Notes under the pieces: model-generated | Told to the model about the DNA's origin: nothing | What the model saw: the letters and a program-made list of their open reading frames with translations, nothing else | Databases searched by the model: none | Position numbers and translations under genes: made by a program | NCBI GenBank assembly: GCA_020051095.1 | Contig: JAGVJN010000035.1 | Coordinates: 1 to 40,417 of the forward strand | Source: Pseudomonadota bacterium | Lineage (GTDB): Bacteria; Pseudomonadota; Gammaproteobacteria; Legionellales; Legionellaceae | Reading direction: 5' to 3' | Length of the DNA: 40,417 nt | Shown here: piece by piece, positions 34,250 to 40,417 of the stretch | Numbering within the stretch: the stretch's first letter is position 1 | Layout: each line of letters starts with the position of its first letter

Positions 34250-35665
34250 TTACAATTTATCCTTTAACCCCGTAGCAATGGGATTAATGCCGATATTGGG
34301 GTTATAACCCAGATCATCTAAGATTTTGAGAAGATTATTTCCTTTTTTGGTTAACCGCTTAATGCAATAGTGTTCTAGATAACTCGTCAACACATAACGA
34401 AAATCGCGGTGATGCAAAATGGGTAGAATTTTTTCGGCACGTTTCAAATCATTGGCATTTTCCGCATCACATGCTTGATATAAGACACCCGCAAGCATGG
34501 CCACAAGACTTGCTTTTCTTGCCTCATTAACATAGGAAAAACGGTAGATGGTCGCTTCAATGGCGCGGTCTTTATCCCAATCCATCCAAAATTCATACAA
34601 GGATAATGCCTGTTGATAATCCACATATTCATTGGCCAACATGGATTGCATAACATAGGCAACGGGGATAATCCCTTGAATATTTGCCCAAGAACAGTTA
34701 CCACTGATTTGAACACTCAATGGAATTTTTTCAATGGGTACTAACCCTAAAATATCGTTTATTTGACGGTGAAAAAAATGGCGTGGCTGCTTTTGCATCA
34801 GAAACGTTTCAATAAATTTGCCGGTCACTGCTTCCGGATGGTTCATGCGATAGATATTCACCGAACCTTCTTTTTTTGCATTTTCACCGCGGTCAATTTT
34901 CGCCCAATAAGGTCCAAGGCGAACAAACGCCATCGCATGCCCTCGGCTGGCTGCAGGCAATATCAACAATTCTTGATGACTGATTTGAGTGAGTATTTTG
35001 CGATGTTGCTCGTTGAGTTCCACCACATATTGTAAATTTAATAATTGCTGAGCCACCTCAAACGCACCGATCATTCTTTGAAAATAGGAAAAATGGGATT
35101 TTAAATGCTTGGTTGCATAACTTTTAACAAATCGAATCAACGAGTCTTTGAGCAAATCCACGGTAAAACCCAGAATAAACCCCTCATAATCAACTTGAAC
35201 AAATTCCCCTTTGGCATTGACGATATCCACATCACCGCGCAATTCAAACCGATGCCCCAACAATTTCGCTTGAACATAGTCCAAAGCAAAATCAAGATTT
35301 GCCCCCTGATGCAGCAGGTAGCGTTTTAAACTATCGCGATGACGCAAAATGGGGTAGACAAGGATGGGCATGCCACCTTGAGTATAACTATTCACATTGG
35401 CATGGTACTTCACCAATAGTTCAATCATTTCCTTATCTTCATTATCTACCGCCCAAAATAGAGCCGTGCGCCCAGTCACATCCGTTTTTTCAATTTCGAC
35501 ATTGCGGCGCAAAAGTTTTTCAGCCACATCCGGCCTACGCGCAATAGCACATTCAATCAGGGGGGTAAAACCATATTCATCAATATCATCCAGCGACTCC
35601 CCTTCATTGAGGTAAGCCTCAAAATCGGGCATACGGCCGTTGATGATATCTTGGGCCAGCGTCAT
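34250..35665 (-). CDS. Ankyrin-repeat protein, candidate Dot/Icm effector (AnkH/LegA3-like)
   Basis: 471-aa cytosolic-type protein without a signal peptide. Ankyrin repeats cover about residues 30-130 (GFTPLIECAIARRPDVAEKL, GRTALFWAVDNEDKEMIELL). The rest is an alpha/beta domain with a cysteine-protease-like arrangement: H243 in RGHAMAF, D258 in AKIDRG, Q319 and C324 in VQISGNCSWAN. The conserved Legionella effector AnkH is of similar length and has ankyrin repeats plus a cysteine-protease-like domain, so I suggest that identity with moderate confidence. A ribosome-binding site AGGAGG lies in the end of the upstream gene, three bases away. A basic C-terminal tail could carry a translocation signal. 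Confidence 0.75.
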   Translation of the reverse strand: MTLAQDIINGRMPDFEAYLNEGESLDDIDEYGFTPLIECAIARRPDVAEKLLRRNVEIEKTDVTGRTALFWAVDNEDKEMIELLVKYHANVNSYTQGGMPILVYPILRHRDSLKRYLLHQGANLDFALDYVQAKLLGHRFELRGDVDIVNAKGEFVQVDYEGFILGFTVDLLKDSLIRFVKSYATKHLKSHFSYFQRMIGAFEVAQQLLNLQYVVELNEQHRKILTQISHQELLILPAASRGHAMAFVRLGPYWAKIDRGENAKKEGSVNIYRMNHPEAVTGKFIETFLMQKQPRHFFHRQINDILGLVPIEKIPLSVQISGNCSWANIQGIIPVAYVMQSMLANEYVDYQQALSLYEFWMDWDKDRAIEATIYRFSYVNEARKASLVAMLAGVLYQACDAENANDLKRAEKILPILHHRDFRYVLTSYLEHYCIKRLTKKGNNLLKILDDLGYNPNIGINPIATGLKDKL

Positions 35666-35668
35666 GGA

Positions 35669-36190
35669 TTAGCCTCCTGGGCGTGGGGTAGGTGCAGAAG
35701 ATGGTTGGTATTGAGGTGTATCAGTTAGCTCGTTTTTCAACTGCAATTGTTTTTGATGTTGCAACCGTTTGGCATTGTCGTATTCGCGCCTTGCTTCTGA
35801 ATTTAAGGGAGGTTCCGGATTATCGTTGATGGGAACGCCATCGTATGTTTGGCGATTAAGCAAAGGATGTTGGGGGATATCATTGAGCAGCTCACCTTCC
35901 GGCGTCATTTTGTCCTCTTCACGACGCTCTTTGACGTTCACTTTACCATAATGACCTTCGCCAGCCTGCTCCTGTGCCCTTCGATCCCATTCAACGCGCA
36001 CACTATCCTCAGCCAACATCGAGGCTGATTGAGGTTCTGCGCTTATGTAAGAAGGTAATTTAGGCGGGTCAACACGGCCACCACGGCCGCTTCGACTGCT
36101 ACGACCACCCGTGTCATCACTCTCATCCAAGTCACGGGTGTTGCGCAAGCGCTGTAATCCTTTCCCCACCTTTTTAATTGTCTTTGCCAT
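35669..36190 (-). CDS. Hydrophilic, probably disordered protein upstream of the ankyrin gene
   Basis: I do not recognise this 173-aa protein. It has a basic N-terminus (MAKTIKKVGKGLQRLRNTRD). A Gly/Arg/Ser stretch (RSSRSGRGGR) and many charged, Pro and Gln residues follow. There are no hydrophobic segments or cysteines, so it is likely mostly unstructured. Its end carries the ribosome-binding site of the ankyrin gene and the two are clearly co-transcribed. It has no Shine-Dalgarno of its own. It could be a second effector or a partner of the ankyrin protein; this is inference from linkage only. Confidence 0.75.
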   Translation of the reverse strand: MAKTIKKVGKGLQRLRNTRDLDESDDTGGRSSRSGRGGRVDPPKLPSYISAEPQSASMLAEDSVRVEWDRRAQEQAGEGHYGKVNVKERREEDKMTPEGELLNDIPQHPLLNRQTYDGVPINDNPEPPLNSEARREYDNAKRLQHQKQLQLKNELTDTPQYQPSSAPTPRPGG

Positions 36191-36197
36191 ACTAATA

Positions 36198-36226
36198 ATT
36201 ATAACTTATAAATATTTATTGAGCAA
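36198..36226 (-). promoter_or_regulatory. Candidate promoter inside the end of asd
   Basis: On the minus strand TTGCTC (36221-36226), a 17-base spacer and a perfect TATAAT (36198-36203). The -10 ends seven bases before the ATG of the 173-aa gene, so the message would be leaderless. It would allow the ankyrin pair to be expressed apart from prmB-aroC-asd. Confidence 0.45.
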
Positions 36227-37228
36227 AATTTCAGCAATTTGAACGGCATTGGTAGCCGCCCCTTTACGAATATTATCGGCGACTACCCATAAATTCAAGC
36301 CATAGGGATCATCTAAATCTTGACGAATACGGCCAACAAATACATCATCTTGCCCTACCGCATCGGAAATAGCGGTGGGGTAGCGGACTTTTTTAAAATC
36401 ATCCTTTACTGTCACGCCGGGTGCTTTGACCAGTAATTCTCGCGCTTCTTGTGGTGTGAGCGGTTGTTCAAAAGTCACATGAATGGCTTCTGAGTGGCCA
36501 TAAAGAACCGGAACTCGCACTGTGGTTGGATTGACTTGAATGCTATCATCGTTAAAAATTTTCTTGGTTTCCCACACCATTTTCATTTCTTCTTTGGTAT
36601 AACCATTGTCTTGAAACTCGTCAATATGCGGTAATGCATTGAAAGCGATTTGTTGGGCATACACTGAAGGCTTTACCGGCCGGCCATTTAACAATTCGCC
36701 GCACTGATGCACCAATTCTTTGATACCCTTATTCCCTGAACCAGAGACCGACTGGTAGGTACTCACATGAATGTGACGTATTTTTGCCTTGTCATGCAGG
36801 GGCTTTAATGCAACCACCATTTGAATAGTCGAACAGTTTGGATTGGCAATAATATAGCGGGTGGTGAATAATTCGATCGCTTCGGGATTGACTTCGGGAA
36901 CCACGAGCGGGATTTCAGGATCGTTGCGAAAAAAAGAGGTGTTATCAATAACCACACAGCCATAGGAAGCCGCGATTGGTGCATATTTTTCAGAAACAGA
37001 AGAACCTGCTGAAAACAAAGCGATCTCAACGTTGGAAAAATCAAACTCCTCGATATCCTGCACCTCAATCGATTCATTTTTGAAATCAAGGAGTTGCCCT
37101 GCAGAGCGTGCACTAGCCACCGCATAGAGCTTATTAATAGGAAAATTGCGCTCAGCTAAGACTGTCAACATGGCTTCGCCTACTGCCCCAGTAGCACCAA
37201 TGACTGCTATATTGGCTGTTCTTGTCAT
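36206..37228 (-). CDS. asd: Aspartate-semialdehyde dehydrogenase
   Basis: Makes aspartate semialdehyde from aspartyl phosphate with NADPH, the branch point to lysine/diaminopimelate, threonine and methionine. Length is 340 aa. The NADP-binding motif GATGAVGEAML is at residues 11-21. The catalytic cysteine is C132 in NPNCST and the catalytic histidine H246 in GHSEAIHV. The presence of both separates it from the inactive Usg paralogue. It starts 12 bases after aroC in the same operon. Confidence 0.96.
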   Translation of the reverse strand: MTRTANIAVIGATGAVGEAMLTVLAERNFPINKLYAVASARSAGQLLDFKNESIEVQDIEEFDFSNVEIALFSAGSSVSEKYAPIAASYGCVVIDNTSFFRNDPEIPLVVPEVNPEAIELFTTRYIIANPNCSTIQMVVALKPLHDKAKIRHIHVSTYQSVSGSGNKGIKELVHQCGELLNGRPVKPSVYAQQIAFNALPHIDEFQDNGYTKEEMKMVWETKKIFNDDSIQVNPTTVRVPVLYGHSEAIHVTFEQPLTPQEARELLVKAPGVTVKDDFKKVRYPTAISDAVGQDDVFVGRIRQDLDDPYGLNLWVVADNIRKGAATNAVQIAEILLNKYL

Positions 37229-37240
37229 GATTAAAACCCC

Positions 37241-38305
37241 TCAAATTTTATTTATTTGTCCACGATAACGTAACCAGCAATCCATAATAACAATGGCCAT
37301 CATCGCTTCAGCAATGGGTACTGCGCGAATGCCCACACAAGGATCATGGCGTCCTTTAGTGACCACTTCGACTGCTTCCCCTCTTGTATTAATCGATCGC
37401 CCCGGCGTCACAATGCTGGATGTTGGCTTTAATGCCATACTCACCACGAGCGGTTGCCCCGTGGTTATCCCGCCAAGCGTGCCGCCACAATGATTGGTTA
37501 AAAACCCCTCTTTTGGAGTCATCTCATCCCGATGTTGGCTACCTCGTTGGGTGACACATTCAAAACCATCGCCTATTTCAACCGCTTTAACAGCGTTAAT
37601 TGACATCATCGCTTGTGCCAACAAACTATCCATTTTATCAAATACAGGCTCACCTAAGCCCACCGGCACGCCATGGGCTTCCACATTCACTCGCGCCCCG
37701 ATGGAATCACCTTGGCGGCGTAGTTCATCGATACACTGCTCTAATTCTTGGACCTGAGTATCGTTGGGACAAAAGAAAGCATTATTATTAATATGGTCAA
37801 CCTGATCGAATTTCAAGCTAATATTGCCCATTTGCTTTAAATAGCCAAAAATCTCAACCCCATGCTCTTTTAAATAAAGCCTGGCAATCGCCCCTGCCGC
37901 CACACGCGCCGCTGTTTCTCGGGCTGAAGAGCGTCCACCGCCGCGATAATCGCGAATCCCGTATTTATGATGATAGGTAAAATCAGCATGCCCCGGTCGA
38001 AAAATATCCTTAATCGCCTCATAGTCCCGAGAGCGCTGGTCTTCATTTTCAATCAATAACATGATGGGTGTGCCGGTGGTTTTCCCTTCAAACACACCAC
38101 TTAATATTTTGACTTCATCCGACTCTCGTCGCTGGGTGGTATATTTTGATTGGCCCGGTTTACGTTTATCGAGAAACGGTTGAATGAGCGCTTCGGATAA
38201 GGTTAAGCCAGGCGGGCACCCATCGACAATACAACCAATTGCTGGCCCATGGCTTTCGCCAAAGGAGGTGATTGAAAAAGCGTTTCCAAAGCGGTTGCCA
38301 CTCAT
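37241..38305 (-). CDS. aroC: Chorismate synthase
   Basis: Last step of the shikimate pathway, converting EPSP to chorismate, using reduced FMN. Length is 354 aa. The family signatures are present: [20 protein letters not shown] at the N-terminus, [20 protein letters not shown] in the middle, and [17 protein letters not shown] near the end. It lies eight bases after prmB, a pair common in gammaproteobacteria. The FNR-type reductase at 9.6 kb is not linked. Confidence 0.97.
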   Translation of the reverse strand: MSGNRFGNAFSITSFGESHGPAIGCIVDGCPPGLTLSEALIQPFLDKRKPGQSKYTTQRRESDEVKILSGVFEGKTTGTPIMLLIENEDQRSRDYEAIKDIFRPGHADFTYHHKYGIRDYRGGGRSSARETAARVAAGAIARLYLKEHGVEIFGYLKQMGNISLKFDQVDHINNNAFFCPNDTQVQELEQCIDELRRQGDSIGARVNVEAHGVPVGLGEPVFDKMDSLLAQAMMSINAVKAVEIGDGFECVTQRGSQHRDEMTPKEGFLTNHCGGTLGGITTGQPLVVSMALKPTSSIVTPGRSINTRGEAVEVVTKGRHDPCVGIRAVPIAEAMMAIVIMDCWLRYRGQINKI

Positions 38306-38313
38306 AGTGTCAC

Positions 38314-39222
38314 CTAAAAATATTGGTTTAATTGTTCCGCAGTCAAGAGAAAAATGCCTTGTCCGCCTCGTTCAAATTCAAGCCAGGTAAAGGGAACATG
38401 GGGATATTTTTCAATTAGAATCGGTTCCGAATTTCCCACTTCGACCACTAAAATACCTTTTTCAGTCAGATAATGCTTGGCTTGTTGTAAGATTTGCTCA
38501 ACAATGGCTAACCCTTTTTCGTTAGCGCGCAATGCCATATCCGGTTCATGCCGGTATTCAATCGGCAACGTCTCCATTTCCTCGTCGCTGACATAAGGGG
38601 GATTGGAAACAATCAAATTAAATCGCTCTGAGGGAATTTCTGACCACACATCCGACTGGAAGAAATTCACTTGGCTTTCTAAATGATGCTCTTTTCGATT
38701 ACGAATAGCAACGTGTAATGCTTCTTCTGAAATATCAACCCCTGTGACACACGCATCGGGAAATGCATAGGCTAAAGCAATGGCAATACACCCTGAGCCG
38801 GTACATAAATCCAAGATATTATCCACCTCGAATGGATCCACCCATGGGGCAAAATGTTGTTCAATTAACTCCGCAATGGGCGAACGCGGTATCAATACAT
38901 GCTCATCAACATAAAAAGGCAACCCACAAAACCATGCTTTATTAATTAAATAGGCAACGGGGATACGATCATCAATGCGCTTTGTCAATTGGGCACATAA
39001 ATGCTGCTTTTCCGCAGCAGTTAGCCTAGCGTCTAACAAACTGGCATCGGTGGTTAGGGGCAAGTTTAAAGAAGCCAACACTAACCATAACAAATCATCT
39101 TCAGGATTGTCCGTGCCATGGCCATAATACAGGTTTGCTTCGTAGGCTTTAGAAAGCGCGTAGCGATAAAAATCTTTAATCGTGTGAAAGTCTGAGCAGT
39201 CTTGGGATTGAATTAGTTTCAT
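38314..39222 (-). CDS. prmB: Release-factor-type glutamine methyltransferase, PrmB-like
   Basis: SAM-dependent N5-glutamine methyltransferase. Length is 302 aa. The SAM-binding motif [13 protein letters not shown] is at residues 138-150, and the substrate motif NPPY at 207-210 binds the target glutamine. The position just upstream of aroC and the N-terminal region point to PrmB (ribosomal protein L3) rather than PrmC (release factors). It is the first gene of the prmB-aroC-asd operon. Confidence 0.93.
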   Translation of the reverse strand: MKLIQSQDCSDFHTIKDFYRYALSKAYEANLYYGHGTDNPEDDLLWLVLASLNLPLTTDASLLDARLTAAEKQHLCAQLTKRIDDRIPVAYLINKAWFCGLPFYVDEHVLIPRSPIAELIEQHFAPWVDPFEVDNILDLCTGSGCIAIALAYAFPDACVTGVDISEEALHVAIRNRKEHHLESQVNFFQSDVWSEIPSERFNLIVSNPPYVSDEEMETLPIEYRHEPDMALRANEKGLAIVEQILQQAKHYLTEKGILVVEVGNSEPILIEKYPHVPFTWLEFERGGQGIFLLTAEQLNQYF

Positions 39223-39318
39223 AATAAAGAAAAAATTAAGACAGTGTTGATATTTTAGCGTAATTTTGGGGAGATGTCGTTATTGTTGAGTTTTTGGGTA
39301 TATACAGAACTAATGCAA

Positions 39319-39595
39319 TGCTCAACTTTCATGGAACAATACGGGCCCGGGCCCGTGGGCGAGCCCGAGCCCGGTTTTTAAACAATTCCAAGGCGCCCAA
39401 ATTCTAAGGGAGGATTTCCTAATATTTTACTACCCATCATACCAACAGTATGCGCTAGTACTTTTCTTCATATATTAATCAAAACACTTTTATGATGTTG
39501 ACTAAAATGGCGAAAAAAGCAGATTAGATGGTGCTCGGACGGGCACGGGCTCGCTCAAGGGCCCGGGCCCGTATTGTTCCTAGAGAAGTTGAGCA
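39319..39595. mobile_element. 277-bp MITE-like element with G+C-rich inverted ends
   Basis: The ends form inverted repeats of about 56 bases: 39319-39374 and about 39539-39595. A 22-base core is identical (39333-39354 against 39559-39580). The core includes GGGCCCGGGCCC, itself a palindrome. The next 20 bases match imperfectly (GCGAGCCCG shared). The interior is AT-rich with no reading frame. The right end stops five bases from the toxin gene's stop. No target duplication is clear. Confidence 0.8.
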
Positions 39596-39600
39596 ACACG

Positions 39601-39933
39601 TTAAGAACTAAACATTATCGATAGAATAGTTAAAATGTCATCCGATGATTTGCTATCTAATTTTCCCAGTTTTTTTACAATCCTTGAACGGTCTATTGAG
39701 CGCAATTGATCGAGTGCAACCTGACCCTCCTTGCCCTGAAAAGACGTTTTTACCCTTGTGGGAAAAGGTTCTCGAATAGTGCTTGTCAATGGTGCCACGA
39801 TAACCGTTTTAAGCTGACTTAAATTCATTGAGTCTGGCGATATTATCACGGCTGGTCTTGTTTTTTTTATTTCAGAGCCGACGGTTGGATCTAAATTTAC
39901 CAAGCATACATCAAATCGTTTTATTTTTACCAT
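39601..39933 (-). CDS. mazF: MazF/PemK-type toxin
   Basis: Predicted sequence-specific mRNA endonuclease toxin, 110 aa from the ATG at 39933. The family pattern is clear: FDVCLVNLDPTVGSEIKKTR then PAVIIS, VIVAPLTSTI, and GKEGQVALDQLRSIDRSRI. The ATG overlaps the antitoxin stop by seven bases (ATGGTAA), so translation is coupled. A TTG six bases earlier is possible but less likely. It is co-transcribed with the antitoxin. Confidence 0.93.
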   Translation of the reverse strand: MVKIKRFDVCLVNLDPTVGSEIKKTRPAVIISPDSMNLSQLKTVIVAPLTSTIREPFPTRVKTSFQGKEGQVALDQLRSIDRSRIVKKLGKLDSKSSDDILTILSIMFSS

Positions 39934-40184
39934 GTCCAATCTTCTTCATCGAATTGATTAGGCAAATCAATTTCTTCACCTTCGCCTGAGACATTAGCAA
40001 TCGCATTAAACTGCTCAAGCCATCCTTCCTGCTTATTTTTAGAAGGTGTTAACAGAATGGCGCCGTTTTCATTAATGGTAATTTCCATTTCTTCACCTAA
40101 CTCTAAATGCGCTTCCTTTAATAGGGCTGAAGGAATCCGAACCCCAACAGAGTTCCCCCATTTTTTTAGTGATACCGTTGACAT
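39927..40184 (-). CDS. mazE: MazE-type antitoxin (AbrB/SpoVT fold)
   Basis: An 85-aa antitoxin. The N-terminal swapped-hairpin DNA-binding domain is typical (SLKKWGNSVGVRIPSALLKE, LGEEMEITINENGAILL). The acidic C-terminal tail (EGEEIDLPNQFDEEDWTW) should wrap around and block the toxin. It is expected to repress its own operon, and palindromes lie over the promoter just upstream. Confidence 0.93.
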   Translation of the reverse strand: MSTVSLKKWGNSVGVRIPSALLKEAHLELGEEMEITINENGAILLTPSKNKQEGWLEQFNAIANVSGEGEEIDLPNQFDEEDWTW

Positions 40185-40200
40185 AGGATATCCACCGAAA

Positions 40201-40245
40201 GTATATACATAGTATAATTATACATCGTATAACTATCCGACGCAA
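40201..40245 (-). promoter_or_regulatory. mazEF promoter with palindromic operator
   Basis: On the minus strand TTGCGT (40240-40245), a 17-base spacer and TATAAT (40217-40222). The perfect palindrome GTATAATTATAC (40212-40223) covers the -10. A second, GTATATAC (40201-40208), lies just downstream. This fits autorepression by the antitoxin or complex. Confidence 0.5.
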
Positions 40246-40318
40246 ACTAATCAAGTTATACCCGTCATTGCAAAGGGTCATACAAAAACAAAAGCAGCCA
40301 ACAATCCCTATCATCCCT

Positions 40319-40417
40319 GTCGTTGCGAGGAGCCGTAGCGCAGCGGAGGGGACGAAGCAATCCACACTCCCCGTCGTTGCGAGGAGCCGCAGCGCAGCGA
40401 AGGGAACGAAGCAATCC
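40319..40417. repeat. REP-like tandem repeat, period 54
   Basis: Two units starting at 40319 and 40373 share GTCGTTGCGAGGAGCCG, then GCGCAGCG, GAAGCAATCC. The second runs to the window edge. A weak related stretch is at 40261 (CCGTCATTGC). Such CGTTGCGAGG...GAAGCAATCC repeats are common extragenic elements in Legionella, Coxiella and other bacteria. Confidence 0.75.

Noticed and set aside
36206..37228. Usg, the inactive paralogue of Asd
   Set aside because: The catalytic cysteine C132 and histidine H246 are present, so it is a true Asd.
40093..40365. 90-aa minus-strand frame upstream of mazE
   Set aside because: Runs through the repeat array and promoter palindromes and overlaps mazE in another frame.

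Overview
The window reads as a chromosomal segment of a Legionella-like gammaproteobacterium (order Legionellales). The strongest evidence is a Dot/Icm type IVB secretion cluster, icmX-icmW divergent from icmV-dotA. An IcmC/DotE-type gene lies next to it. Supporting evidence is a ProA/Msp-like M4 metalloprotease with a long propeptide, a eukaryote-type class I aldolase, and an ankyrin-repeat protein whose length and layout fit the conserved effector AnkH/LegA3. DNA is AT-rich, and I see no rRNA, tRNA, prophage or intact transposase.

Layout. Positions 200-4000 hold a minus-strand housekeeping operon, lepA - lepB - DUF4845 gene - rnc. Positions 4100-7850 hold a minus-strand set: secreted subtilase, secreted VanX-type D,D-dipeptidase, then an amino-acid permease. 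A 57-aa lipoprotein, a class I aldolase and a flavin reductase of the ferredoxin-NADP reductase type follow up to 10.3 kb. Positions 10.4-16.4 kb are the Dot/Icm block. After it come HPr, a Kef-type K+/H+ antiporter, an EEP-family hydrolase, an alpha/beta hydrolase, the M4 protease and a Sua5-type tRNA-modification enzyme. Positions 23.8-27.8 kb are a minus-strand SDR - hutI - OPT peptide transporter operon. Positions 28.0-31.2 kb are the plus-strand aroQ-accB-accC-prmA operon. A secreted S28 peptidase, an exported Hsp20-like protein and a 57-aa zinc-ribbon gene follow. Positions 34.2-39.2 kb are the minus-strand run prmB - aroC - asd - 173-aa disordered protein - ankyrin protein. The window ends with a mazEF-type toxin-antitoxin pair.

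How it works together. Secreted proteases (S8, M4, S28), a D,D-dipeptidase, an OPT peptide transporter, an amino-acid permease and histidine catabolism fit an organism that feeds on peptides and amino acids. DotA, IcmV, IcmW, IcmX and the IcmC-like protein are parts of the machine that delivers effectors into a host cell. The ankyrin protein at 34.2-35.7 kb is a candidate for such an effector.

Non-coding structure is rich. There are three different MITE-like elements (7950-8140, 23667-23792, 39319-39595). A long hairpin fills the lepA-lepB gap. Two copies of a compound hairpin repeat lie at 31.25 and 34.12 kb. A tandem pair of small hairpins sits near 34.0 kb, and a REP-like tandem repeat reaches the right end. 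Several ORFs have better starts than the longest-ORF start, and these corrected starts are used below. Two small genes under 60 codons were added. All assignments come from reading the sequence only; no database search was run.
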